From assembly GCA_002401345.1 (NCBI GenBank), contig NVSU01000012.1:1-34226 (forward strand): a stretch of DNA of 34,226 bases, written 5' to 3'. The stretch is from Candidatus Wolfebacteria bacterium. GTDB taxonomy: Bacteria; Patescibacteriota; Minisyncoccia; Phycocordibacterales; NVSU01. Positions 18,501-27,188 of the stretch are shown here, in pieces. The position numbers and the translations under genes were made by a program. How positions within the stretch are numbered: position 1 is the stretch's first letter; every line of letters begins with the position of its first letter. The notes below the pieces were generated by a model. The model had not been told where the DNA came from. It did not search any database and saw only the letters and a program-made list of their open reading frames with translations.

Positions 18501-18741
18501 GAGATTTGGAGAAATGGAAGTGTGGGCACTTGAAGGATATGGTGCATCTCATATATTACGTGAAATGATAACTATAAAGTCAGATGATATTGTAGGTCGA
18601 TCTGCGGCTTTTGATTCTATTATTAAGGGTGAACCAATTACTCAGCCAAATCTACCAGCATCATTTAATGTGCTGTTGAGCTATTTGCGAGGACTTGCGT
18701 TGGATGTTCGTCTTGAATCGGATAAGGAAAAGGGAAAATAA
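15565..18741 (+). CDS. rpoB: DNA-directed RNA polymerase beta subunit
   Basis: GTFIINGVERVIVPQLARSYGVFF, GLRRVRYVGELLQ, VCPIQTPEGPNIGLI, GRHGNKGVIS, GGQRFGEMEVWALEGYGA. Confidence 0.98.
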   Translation: MSTIKREKKYFSKHKDPLVPFPDLLETQISSFKHLLETGLKDVFKEFSPIQDYSEKKFQLEFTDFVVTEPKYDEKYSKINKLTYEVQIKARVKLFNKTLGTTNEQEIFMTDIPMMTSHGTFIINGVERVIVPQLARSYGVFFTDLDIKGQTFFGAKIIPARGIWIEIESDANGILYVRIDKKRKFPVSSLLRVFGMETDKQILKAFSDNEEHQALMEQILEKDAAKSQTESYVEIYRRLRDGDMATADNAKEFIDSIFTEERYDLSPVGRFRFNMRFDKGMTPKELERKTISKEDLITIVKHVFDLNSTPGSKADDIDHLGLRRVRYVGELLQQRIRVGMTQIRRNIQDRMSTIDVDSAIPINIINQRPLQARIIEFFTTNQLSQFMSQENVLYEIEHLRTLSALGPGGLTRERAGFEVRDVHTSHYGRVCPIQTPEGPNIGLILHLSTYAKINEFGIIETPYIKVKDGKITKEIEYLNAFEEEKYNIAHGGIAYDNDGNILKDKVEARSDTRPAVVAKEDIDYIDVAPNQAFSIATSMIPFLENDDANRALMGSNMQKQSTPCLLPEAPLVATGMEELASRYSGRLAIAEEAGTVTYVDAKKIVVKNNKGKSQTFELINYLRNNNFSVYHQRPIVNVGDKVSKGDILADTSSTDNGQIAIGKNLRVAFMSWAGSNYEDAIVLSERLVRDSTLTSIHVEEFTAIVRDTKLGPEITTRDIPNVGEIKLKDLDGEGIVRVGAEVRENDILVGKITPKGETELTPEERLLRSIFAEKARDVKDSSLRMEHGKKGRVIGVKIFSRELGHNLESGIIKKIVIEIAQLRNISVGDKLAGRHGNKGVISTILPVEEMPYSEDGTPVDIILTPLGVPSRMNLGQILEMHLGMAANELGYQAIVPPFLGASHEEIKGELVKAGIPENGLIKLFDGRTGEKFDQDIAVGYMYILKLHHMVEDKIHMRSIGPYSLITQQPLGGKAQSGGQRFGEMEVWALEGYGASHILREMITIKSDDIVGRSAAFDSIIKGEPITQPNLPASFNVLLSYLRGLALDVRLESDKEKGK

Positions 18742-18778
18742 TAGCACTCTTACTAAAAATAACTATTACATACATATT

Positions 18779-21700
18779 ATGAACAATATAGAAAAAACAG
18801 ATTTTGATTTTATTTCACTCAAGTTGGCATCTCCTGAAAAAATAAAGGAGTGGTCATCTGGTGAAGTAGTAAAACCAGAAACTATTAATTATCGAACTGG
18901 CCGAAGTGAAAGGGGAGGACTTTTCGACGAGCGAATTTTTGGTCCTGAAAAAGACTATGAATGTTACTGTGGAAAATATCGACGAATTCGTTATAAGGGA
19001 ATCGTGTGTGAGAAATGTGGAGTTGAAGTTACTCGATCAATCGTTCGACGAGAACGTATGGGACATATAGAGCTTGCCAGCCCTGTTGCTCATATTTGGT
19101 TTTTGAGAGGAGTACCATCTCGAATGAGTATACTTTTGAATATTTCAATTACAGATTTAGAAAAAGTTGTATACTTTGCAGGCTACATTATCACAAAAGT
19201 TATAGAGAGCGAAAAAGAATCAATTCTTAAAGAACTTGAGCATGAGTACAAACAAAAGACAAAAACTACAGGAGATCAAGATACAAAAGATAAACTGAAG
19301 GAACTATTTGTTACCACAAAAAAGGAAATTGCCGAAATACGTGAAGGTAAAGTGCTTAGCGAAGCCGAGTATCATACATTTTCTCTAAAATATGGAGCAA
19401 GTTTTGAAGCGAATATTGGAGCTGAAGCTATTTATAATATTTTCAAAAATTTAGATCTGCAGAAACTAAAAGAGAAGACAGAGCAAATGATAGAAAAGGG
19501 AGGAGTTACAGAGAGGGCTAAACTTAAGAAGCGAATGAGTCTTATTCGTGCCATGATGCATTCTGATATTCGTCCAGAGTGGATGTTTCTTACCGCAATT
19601 CCAGTGATTCCGCCAGCAATTCGACCAATGGTTGCACTTGATGGGGGACGACATGCAACATCAGACCTTAATGATCTCTATCGACGTGTGATTAATAGAA
19701 ATAATCGACTAAAGAAACTAAAAGAAATTGGGGCACCAGATGTGATCTTGAGAAATGAAAAGAGAATTCTCCAGGAGGCAGTTGACGCTCTTATTGATAA
19801 CTCAATATCAAAGCAGTCAGATTCCAAGGCGATGAGTCAGTCCCAGCGTCGAGCTCTTAAGTCTCTTGCGGATAATCTTAAAAGTAAGCGAGGACTCTTT
19901 CGTCAAAACCTGCTCGGAAAACGAGTAGATTATTCAGGACGTTCAGTAATTGTAGTAGGACCACAATTGAAATTAAATCAGTGCGGATTACCTAAACACA
20001 TGGCACTTGAGTTATTTAAGCCATTTGTTATTGCAAAAATTCTTGAATCAGAAATGGCGTTTAATATTCGAGGAGCAAATAAACTTATTGAAGAGGGAGT
20101 TGCGGAAGTATGGGAGATTCTTGAAGAAATTATTCAGGGTAAATATGTATTGCTTAACCGAGCCCCAACGCTTCACCGACTTGGTATTCAGGCATTTAAC
20201 CCTATTCTCATCGAAGGAAATGCAATTCAGGTACATCCTCTCGTATGTACTGCATTCAACGCTGACTTCGACGGAGACCAAATGGCGGTATATGTACCTC
20301 TTTCTGCAGAAGCTCAATTGGAAGCAAAGGAACTTATGGCTGCTAATAAAAACTTACTGAAACCACAAACAGGTAGCGCCATCGTTGATCCTAAGCAGGA
20401 TATTGTGCTTGGATGTTACTGGATGACTAAAATTATTGACGGGGAAAAAGGAGAAGGAAAGATTTTTGCACGACCTAACCATGCAATTGCAACATATGAA
20501 TTTGGTGAATTAAGTTTTAGAGCTCGCATTAAAGTTATGGGCACTGATAGTCCTAAGTATAAGCAATTCAAAGGAGAAATATTTGAAACAACAGTTGGAC
20601 GTCTTCTGTTTAATAGTAGCTTGCCTCCTGAATTTGATTACATAAATGAAGTAATTGATAAGAGAAAAATGTCTTCACTTGTTGATGATCTTATACGTGA
20701 ATATGGAATTGATGGAACACCTAAAGTGCTTGATAAGATTAAGCAGTTTGGATTCAAATATATGACTCATGCAGGTATTACATGGGGTTTTGACAATGTA
20801 AAAGTACCAGAAGGAAAAGGTAAAATTGTTGAAAAGGGTAAAGAAGCTCAGCAGGAAATCACAAATCAATATGAAGAAGGACTTCTGTCTGAAGATGAAA
20901 AATACAGAAAAACTATAGAGATTTGGGAAAATGTAAAACAACAAATTGAAAAATTACTCCCAGATACACTTGTGAATGATAGTTCCGCACATGATATTTT
21001 GACCTCTGGAGCTCGAGGGTCTCTTGGTCAATTGTCTCAAATGGCAGGAATGAAAGGTCTTATTCAAAGCCCGACAGGGAAGATTATTGCATTCCCAGTT
21101 ATTCCATCATATACAGAAGGTCTTTCTCCTCTTGAATACTTCATTACTACTCATGGTGCTCGAAAAGGATTGGCTGATACTGCGCTTAAGACTGCCTCAG
21201 CAGGTTATTTGACTCGACGTTTGGTTGATGTAGCACAGGATGTTGTGGTTACCGAAGAAGACTGTAAAACAAAGGATACTAAAGTTATGACAAAGGAGAA
21301 TGTGTCTGGAATGGAAATTCCACTCTCTAAAATTATTAGAGGACGTACTGTCGGTGCAGATATTAAAGATTCCAAAGGTACTGTGTTGTATAAAAAGGGA
21401 GAATTAATTACTAAGAGAATTGCATTTGATATTGAAAATAAAGGTGTTGAAGAAATACAAGCACGAACTCCACTTACATGTAAAACTGTTCATGGATTAT
21501 GTAGAAAATGTTATGGATTAGATCTTGCACGTAATGAGCTGGTTAAACTTGGTGAAGCCGTGGGTATTATTGCAGCGCAAGCTATTGGTGAGCCGGGTAC
21601 ACAGCTTACGCTTCGAACCTTCCATACAGGAGGTGTGGCTGGTGGAGCTGATATCACCCAAGGTCTTCCTCGTGTAGAAGAAATTTTTGAACGAAGAATT

Positions 21701-22435
21701 CCTAAGAATGCTGCAGTGGTAAGTGAAAGTGATGGGGAAGTTATTGAAGTAAATGAAAAGGATGAGGGAGGTAAAACTATTGTAGTACTCAACGATAGTA
21801 TTGAAGAAGGTAAGACAAATCAGGAAGAATATCATATTCCAGAGATTAGAAGGTCTAGGGTAAAGGTTGGTGATAAAGTTGTAAAAGGAGAGCTTCTTAC
21901 TGATGGATCAGCAAATATTGCGTCAGTCTTCGAGTATGGAGGTAAAGAAGTAGCCGAACAATATATTGTTCACGAAATTGATAAAGTGTATGAATTGCAG
22001 GGTGCGTCAACTTCACGAAAACATATTGAAGTTATTATCAGACAAATGTTTTCTCGAAGAAGAATAAAAGACGCAGGTGAAACTCTATTTTCTCCTGGAG
22101 AAATAGTAGAAAATATACAGCTCGTTGAAGAGAATGTTCTTCTTAAGAAAGAAGGAGGAAAAGAAGCCAAGGCTGAAGAGATCGTATTAGGTATTTCTGA
22201 GGTATCTTTGACTACAAAAAGTTGGCTTTCTGCTGCTTCATTCCAAAATACCAACAGGGTTCTTATTACTAATGCAATTCGAGGAGGTGAAGATGACCTG
22301 AGAGGTCTTAAAGAAAATGTGATTATCGGTAGATTTATACCAGCTGGAACCGGATTCCGTCTTAAGAATAAATCAAAAGAAGAGAATTCGTCAGCTGGCG
22401 GAGAGGAAAAGGAAGTAAAAGAGGCAAAGAAGTAA
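18779..22435 (+). CDS. rpoC: DNA-directed RNA polymerase beta' subunit
   Basis: NADFDGDQMAVYVPLS, zinc-site CYCGKYRRIRYKGIVCEKCGVEV, GEPGTQLTLRTFHTGG; start set at MNNIEKTDFD (18779), overlapping ORF start 18695 rejected. Confidence 0.98.
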   Translation: MNNIEKTDFDFISLKLASPEKIKEWSSGEVVKPETINYRTGRSERGGLFDERIFGPEKDYECYCGKYRRIRYKGIVCEKCGVEVTRSIVRRERMGHIELASPVAHIWFLRGVPSRMSILLNISITDLEKVVYFAGYIITKVIESEKESILKELEHEYKQKTKTTGDQDTKDKLKELFVTTKKEIAEIREGKVLSEAEYHTFSLKYGASFEANIGAEAIYNIFKNLDLQKLKEKTEQMIEKGGVTERAKLKKRMSLIRAMMHSDIRPEWMFLTAIPVIPPAIRPMVALDGGRHATSDLNDLYRRVINRNNRLKKLKEIGAPDVILRNEKRILQEAVDALIDNSISKQSDSKAMSQSQRRALKSLADNLKSKRGLFRQNLLGKRVDYSGRSVIVVGPQLKLNQCGLPKHMALELFKPFVIAKILESEMAFNIRGANKLIEEGVAEVWEILEEIIQGKYVLLNRAPTLHRLGIQAFNPILIEGNAIQVHPLVCTAFNADFDGDQMAVYVPLSAEAQLEAKELMAANKNLLKPQTGSAIVDPKQDIVLGCYWMTKIIDGEKGEGKIFARPNHAIATYEFGELSFRARIKVMGTDSPKYKQFKGEIFETTVGRLLFNSSLPPEFDYINEVIDKRKMSSLVDDLIREYGIDGTPKVLDKIKQFGFKYMTHAGITWGFDNVKVPEGKGKIVEKGKEAQQEITNQYEEGLLSEDEKYRKTIEIWENVKQQIEKLLPDTLVNDSSAHDILTSGARGSLGQLSQMAGMKGLIQSPTGKIIAFPVIPSYTEGLSPLEYFITTHGARKGLADTALKTASAGYLTRRLVDVAQDVVVTEEDCKTKDTKVMTKENVSGMEIPLSKIIRGRTVGADIKDSKGTVLYKKGELITKRIAFDIENKGVEEIQARTPLTCKTVHGLCRKCYGLDLARNELVKLGEAVGIIAAQAIGEPGTQLTLRTFHTGGVAGGADITQGLPRVEEIFERRIPKNAAVVSESDGEVIEVNEKDEGGKTIVVLNDSIEEGKTNQEEYHIPEIRRSRVKVGDKVVKGELLTDGSANIASVFEYGGKEVAEQYIVHEIDKVYELQGASTSRKHIEVIIRQMFSRRRIKDAGETLFSPGEIVENIQLVEENVLLKKEGGKEAKAEEIVLGISEVSLTTKSWLSAASFQNTNRVLITNAIRGGEDDLRGLKENVIIGRFIPAGTGFRLKNKSKEENSSAGGEEKEVKEAKK

Positions 22436-22526
22436 TATATTAATTAATAATAAGTAGTGAATGGACAGTAGTGATGCATGTGCGTTACACCTCCACTTCC
22501 TACGTATTGTTATCTACGAGCCATAT

Positions 22527-24308
22527 ATGCGTTCTCCAGTGGAAAAAATAAAAGAGCGTCTCACTATAGTTGATGTCGTTTCATCATACATAAAACTCGA
22601 TAAAGCGGGTATCAACCATCGTGCATTATGTCCTTTCCACAATGAAAAAACACCATCATTTTTTGTATCTCCAGAACGAGATCATTATTTCTGTTTTGGT
22701 TGTTCTGCTAAAGGAGATATTTTTACATTTGTTCAAGAATTCGAAGGATTAGATTTTAAGGGCGCATTAAAAACACTTGCTGATAAAGCGGGAGTTGAAC
22801 TTACAAAAATTGATCCAAAAGTAAAAGATGAAATGGATAGACTCTATACCATACTTGAAGATACTACAAAATTTTTCGAACAATCACTTGAACAACATAA
22901 AGAGGTTAAAGAGTATCTGCGAGGGCGTGGAATTACAGATGAAACCATTAAAGAATTTAGAATAGGGTACATACCTAATGAATGGAGTAATCTCTCTACT
23001 CATCTTAAAAATGCCTCATTCACGGATTCTGATATAGAAAAAGTTGGACTCATAATAAAAGCACCATCTGATTCAACTTCAGAGGTGCGTTATTATGATC
23101 GATTTAGGGGAAGAATAATGTTTCCAATAATGGATAGTTCTGGAAGAGTAATCGCATTCTCGGGAAGAATTTTTAAAGACGATGAAAAATCAGCAAAATA
23201 TCTCAATAGTCCTGATACTGTATTATTTAACAAATCCGCAGTACTTTACGGAATAGATAAAGCAAAGTCTCATATTCGAAAACAAAACTTTTCAATTTTA
23301 GTTGAAGGACAGTTTGACCTAGTGTTATCTCATCAAATTGGTTTTAAAAATACAGTTGCACTGTCTGGTACTGCACTCGCAGATACACTGACACTGAAGG
23401 ATGAGAATAAGTTTAACAATTTGGGTCAAATTAAAGCGCTTTCAAAGAATTTAATTATAGCATTTGATAGCGACACCGCAGGTATTCAAGCAGCAGGACG
23501 AGCAGCCAAGATTGCGCTTTCATTTGGAATGGATGTAAAAATTACCTCATTACCGGAAGGCATGGATCCTGCTGATTACATACAGACACACGGAACAAAA
23601 TGGCAAGATATATTGAAGAATTCAAAGTATGTTATAGATTTTTATCTAGATGAAATATTGGCATCTTCCAGTGATTCGCGAGTACAGGGAAGAGCGATAC
23701 GAGAAAAAGTACTTCCATTTGTCGCATTACTTGAGAGTAGTATGGATCAGTCACATTTTATAAAGAAAATTGCTGAAAAGACAAATAATAAAGAAGATGT
23801 TATTTGGCAAGACTTTAATTCACTTAGTCAGACTACTACTTCATCTATCATAAATAGACAAGATAAAGAGACTGGATCGCGAATTGCTAAAGGAAAGCGA
23901 TCACCAGCTAAAGATTCAGTTTTAAGAAAATTGGTCGGAATATTAGTATGGCAAGAGACTAAAAATAATAATGACATTACGGTTAAATTAAAAGATTCAC
24001 TACATTCAATAGTGGGAGATGAAATGTTCGAGAAAATTAAAGCTCTTGATAAAGAAAAAAAAGATGAACTTATTTTTGAGACAGAAGTTTTTTATGAAGA
24101 TTCAGGTGGTGTTGAAGATACAGTGGAGGAATTATTATTAAATCTTGAAGAAGAATATTTAAAAAAAGAACTCGATATACTCATGAAAGATCTTAATAAG
24201 GCAGAAAAAGAAAACAATCACACACAGGCTTCTGAAATTTTAATAAAATGTCAGGAACTCACAGGAGAAATTCATACACTTAAAAATCGTCGCATTGAAC
24301 AACTATAA
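22527..24308 (+). CDS. dnaG: DNA primase
   Basis: RSPVEKIKERLTIVDVVSSYIKL, zinc finger CPFHNEKTPSFFVSPERDHYFCFGC, TOPRIM LVEGQFDLVLSHQIGFKNTVALSGTAL and AFDSDTAGIQA; start likely 22527 rather than 22461. Confidence 0.96.
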   Translation: MRSPVEKIKERLTIVDVVSSYIKLDKAGINHRALCPFHNEKTPSFFVSPERDHYFCFGCSAKGDIFTFVQEFEGLDFKGALKTLADKAGVELTKIDPKVKDEMDRLYTILEDTTKFFEQSLEQHKEVKEYLRGRGITDETIKEFRIGYIPNEWSNLSTHLKNASFTDSDIEKVGLIIKAPSDSTSEVRYYDRFRGRIMFPIMDSSGRVIAFSGRIFKDDEKSAKYLNSPDTVLFNKSAVLYGIDKAKSHIRKQNFSILVEGQFDLVLSHQIGFKNTVALSGTALADTLTLKDENKFNNLGQIKALSKNLIIAFDSDTAGIQAAGRAAKIALSFGMDVKITSLPEGMDPADYIQTHGTKWQDILKNSKYVIDFYLDEILASSSDSRVQGRAIREKVLPFVALLESSMDQSHFIKKIAEKTNNKEDVIWQDFNSLSQTTTSSIINRQDKETGSRIAKGKRSPAKDSVLRKLVGILVWQETKNNNDITVKLKDSLHSIVGDEMFEKIKALDKEKKDELIFETEVFYEDSGGVEDTVEELLLNLEEEYLKKELDILMKDLNKAEKENNHTQASEILIKCQELTGEIHTLKNRRIEQL

Positions 24309-24327
24309 GTAATTACATCACATTATT

Positions 24328-25653
24328 ATGGCAACAAAAAAGAAAAAATTAGTTCGCGCAAGCAAAAAAAAGAAAAATCCGCCAGCTGGCGGAAAGAAAA
24401 AAACTGCACCCGCTCGGGCACACAAAAAAAAGAAAAATCCGCCAGCTGGCGGAAAGAAAAAAACTGCACCCGCTCGGGCAAGCAAAAAAAAGAAAAATCC
24501 GCCAGCTGGCGGAAAGAAAAAAGCTGTCAGTGGGAAGAAAAAAAAGAAAGCAGTTAAGAAAGTTGGTCAAAAGACACGAAAAATTGATGAATTACGTGCT
24601 GACTTAGCGGTACTTGTGAAAAAAGGAGCAAAAAGAGGATTTATAACATACGATGAAATTCTCAAGACGTTTCCTAATATTGAGAATAAAGTTACTTTTC
24701 TAGATGAAGTCTACGAAATATTGTCCGATAGTGGTATTGATGTATTAGAGAGTGGTAATTTACTTGATATTGATGAGAGTCCAAAGAAAACTGAATATAA
24801 ATTTAAACAAAAACCGACTGGACGTGATTCTATCCAAATGTATTTGAAGGAAATAGGAAAATACCCCCTTCTTGTTGCTCGTCAGGAAAAAGAATATGCG
24901 CAGCGTATAGAAAAGGGGGACGCGGAAGCACGAAATCTTTTGGCTCGATCTAATCTTAGACTAGTGGTTTCTATTGCAAAAAAATATGTCGGAAGAAGTT
25001 CTGACCTTACATTACTTGATCTTATTCAAGAAGGGAATTTAGGACTTTTCAAGGCAGTTGATAAATTTGACTGGACAAAGGGATTTAAATTTTCAACATA
25101 TGCCACATGGTGGATTCGACAATCAATCACTCGATCGCTTGCCGATCAGTCACGAACGATTCGTATCCCCGTTCATATGGTAGAAACTATTTCTAAATAT
25201 AAAAAGATGTTTAGAAGACTTTCTCAAGATCTTGGGCGAGATCCATTGCCTGAGGAAATCGCGGCAGAAATGGATTTAGACGTTGAGAAAATTCATATAA
25301 TTAGAAAGATAAGTCAGGATACTATTTCTCTTGAGAAGCCGATTGGTAACGACGATGATAAGTCCACCATGTCAGAATTTATTGCTGACACAAAGATACT
25401 AAAGCCGGACCAGGACTCATCTCGGAGAATTTTGAGTGATCAAATTCGAGATATATTATCAGAAATAAGTCCTAAAGAAAGAAAGATTCTTGAAATGAGA
25501 TATGGACTCGTGAATGGGGTACAACATACACTTGAAGAAGTGGGACATGAATTCGGCGTAACTCGGGAGCGAATTCGTCAAATTGAAGCTAAAGTACAAG
25601 AAAAGCTCCGTCAGAACGAAAAAGTCATTCGATTGAGGAATTATTTTGAATAG
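24328..25653 (+). CDS. rpoD: Primary sigma factor (RpoD/SigA) with repetitive Lys/Ala/Pro N-terminal tail
   Basis: [76 protein letters not shown]; region 4 [29 protein letters not shown]. Confidence 0.97.
   Translation: MATKKKKLVRASKKKKNPPAGGKKKTAPARAHKKKKNPPAGGKKKTAPARASKKKKNPPAGGKKKAVSGKKKKKAVKKVGQKTRKIDELRADLAVLVKKGAKRGFITYDEILKTFPNIENKVTFLDEVYEILSDSGIDVLESGNLLDIDESPKKTEYKFKQKPTGRDSIQMYLKEIGKYPLLVARQEKEYAQRIEKGDAEARNLLARSNLRLVVSIAKKYVGRSSDLTLLDLIQEGNLGLFKAVDKFDWTKGFKFSTYATWWIRQSITRSLADQSRTIRIPVHMVETISKYKKMFRRLSQDLGRDPLPEEIAAEMDLDVEKIHIIRKISQDTISLEKPIGNDDDKSTMSEFIADTKILKPDQDSSRRILSDQIRDILSEISPKERKILEMRYGLVNGVQHTLEEVGHEFGVTRERIRQIEAKVQEKLRQNEKVIRLRNYFE
24361..24522 (+). repeat. 60-bp tandem repeat, about 2.7 copies, encoding [20 protein letters not shown]
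   Basis: Near-identical 60-nt units beginning at 24361, 24421 and 24481, each containing tccgccagctggcgga. Confidence 0.95.
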
Positions 25654-25775
25654 CTCGGTACACCCCGTACAGACCCTTCTGGTAACTATTGAGACTCTAT
25701 AGTAATATAGAGAGAGGTCACATTATTAGAAAAATTATATGCGTGGTACGTAATATACTGCGCATTACAAGTAAT

Positions 25776-26099
25776 ATGCATAAAGGTACACAAAAATGTA
25801 GCTGGGGATCTGTTTCTATGATTTTTGTTCTCATAGGAGGAGTGAACTGGGGACTTATTGGAGTGGGAGGCTTCATAGGATCAAATCTTAATGTTATTAA
25901 TTTAATTTTCGGTGGAGCACCTGTCATAGAATGGATAATTTACATTCTCGTTGGTCTTGCCGCGCTTAAGCTTATTCTTGGATGTTCATGTAAGGCTTGT
26001 AAAGGTGGAGCATGTGGTGCAGGATGCAGTGGATGTGGAAATTGCGAAAGCAGTGAACACAAAAGTCACGAATCGGAAGCTATGAACTCAATGGAGTAA
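25776..26099 (+). CDS. DUF378-like small membrane protein with Cys-rich C-terminal tail
   Basis: VLIGGVNWGLIGVGGF and VIEWIIYILVGLAALKLI, then CSCKACKGGACGAGCSGCGNC; start placed at MHKGTQKC (25776). Confidence 0.8.
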   Translation: MHKGTQKCSWGSVSMIFVLIGGVNWGLIGVGGFIGSNLNVINLIFGGAPVIEWIIYILVGLAALKLILGCSCKACKGGACGAGCSGCGNCESSEHKSHESEAMNSME

Positions 26100-26109
26100 T
26101 ATACTCATC

Positions 26110-26154
26110 ATATAAAAAACCATTTCTCCAACTGGCGAAATGGTTTTTTTATAT
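26110..26154 (+). terminator. Terminator after the DUF378-like gene
   Basis: aaaaaaccatttc-tccaactggc-gaaatggtttttt. Confidence 0.85.
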
Positions 26155-26291
26155 GAGGTAGGGAGATTGTTGTATTTCAAACCTGAGTCATGAGGCGTAT
26201 CCATTTAATATTGCCAAATTACAACTACCATGGTACTATATATATAGATACATAATACTAATATGAGCATTAAGCTCATTTATAATTTAAT

Positions 26292-26708
26292 ATGATAACA
26301 AGAGCAATATTCGCGATACTTTCAGGTCTTTTTATAATCGGTCTGGGAAGTTTCTTTTTGTTTCTAGGATATACTCACGAGTTCGACCTCTCTGTTTTGG
26401 TTATTTATTTTGTTGGCCTTGCATTTATAGTTCGTGGATCTATTCTAATATGGAAAAGTGGTAGAGATGCAGGTTGGGGATATGGAGCTGATGAAGAGCT
26501 TTTAAAAGAATGTAAAAATTGCAATATCAAGGTTGAGACAATCATTGAAGTAAAATTTGATTTTTACAGTAGATATCTGACTACATTTGAGTTACCTGAT
26601 GGGGAGTTTAGAACATATAATCTTCGGGAAAGATATGAATTATCAGAAGTATATAGAGTGGAGGTGTCTCATGGAAAGGTTTACTTAAAAAAACTAGAAC
26701 TCACCTAA
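26292..26708 (+). CDS. Hypothetical membrane protein with two predicted TM helices and a C-terminal soluble domain
   Basis: Long ORF between regulatory hairpins; TM segments FAILSGLFIIGLGSFFLFLGY and LSVLVIYFVGLAFIV; followed by a terminator. Confidence 0.7.
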   Translation: MITRAIFAILSGLFIIGLGSFFLFLGYTHEFDLSVLVIYFVGLAFIVRGSILIWKSGRDAGWGYGADEELLKECKNCNIKVETIIEVKFDFYSRYLTTFELPDGEFRTYNLRERYELSEVYRVEVSHGKVYLKKLELT

Positions 26709-26713
26709 TCTTT

Positions 26714-26744
26714 AAGCTCAATACACATAATGTGTATTGAGCTT
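26714..26744 (+). terminator. Terminator
   Basis: aagctcaatacaca-taa-tgtgtattgagctt + T run. Confidence 0.88.
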
Positions 26745-26934
26745 TTTTTATTTTTCATTTGCGTTTGACTGTGCAATTCTATACAGATAGGGGACTTGGT
26801 CACAAGTTACTAAGTCTTTTGTCTCGTTAACTCACAAAAGTCTAAGTACCTGCGACCCCGCCTCGTCGACAAGCACTCGTCGTTCCTCCTCGTCTTGTAT
26901 ATCGCCTCCGGCTTTCAAGCCCTCTCTCCGACTA

Positions 26935-26978
26935 AAAACAAAGACACCATACACTAATGTGTATGGTGTCTTTGTTTT
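26935..26978 (-). terminator. 20-bp stem terminator downstream of tRNA-Thr
   Basis: aaaacaaagacaccatacac-taat-gtgtatggtgtctttgtttt. Confidence 0.85.
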
Positions 26979-26982
26979 ATTG

Positions 26983-27055
26983 AGCCGGAGAGAGGACTTG
27001 AACCCCCGACCTATCGCTTACAAAGCGACTGCTCTACCAACTGAGCTACTCCGGC
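26983..27055 (-). tRNA. trnT: tRNA-Thr, anticodon TGT; CCA not encoded
   Basis: Cloverleaf GCCGGAG TA GCTC AGTTGGTA GAGC A GTCGC TTTGTAA GCGAT AGGTC GGGGG TTCAAGT CCTCT CTCCGGC T. Confidence 0.93.
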
Positions 27056-27121
27056 TTATATTTTATTTGTTTTCTATTATTCTATCTTTATTTAATAAAA
27101 AAAGACATAGTAATCAACTGA

Positions 27122-27165
27122 GTCCCGATGCTTTGATCGGGACCCCGACCTTGTGCGTCGGGGCT
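27122..27165. repeat. GC-rich composite inverted repeat, copy B
   Basis: gtcccgatgctttgatcgggaccccgaccttgtgcgtcggggct aligns to 15461-15503. Confidence 0.8.
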
Positions 27166-27188
27166 ACTCCGGCGTCTATAACTAAAAT

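Noticed and set aside
18695-18778. N-terminal extension of the rpoC ORF overlapping rpoB
   Set aside because: The extension does not resemble RpoC; MNNIEKTDFDFISLKLASPEKI at 18779 is the natural start.
24361-24522. 60-bp periodic repeats considered as a CRISPR array
   Set aside because: The units are contiguous, in-frame coding sequence with no unique spacers and no cas genes nearby.
24349-24570. Minus-strand ORF with [15 protein letters not shown] repeats
   Set aside because: Antisense translation of the sigma-factor tandem repeat.
25693-25710. ctctata-gtaa-tatagag hairpin before the DUF378-like gene as a regulatory element
   Set aside because: Short AT-rich stem without T tract or a second copy; not distinguishable from chance here.
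26263-26279. atgagc-attaa-gctcat hairpin before the 26292 gene
   Set aside because: Only 6 bp; insufficient support for a functional claim.
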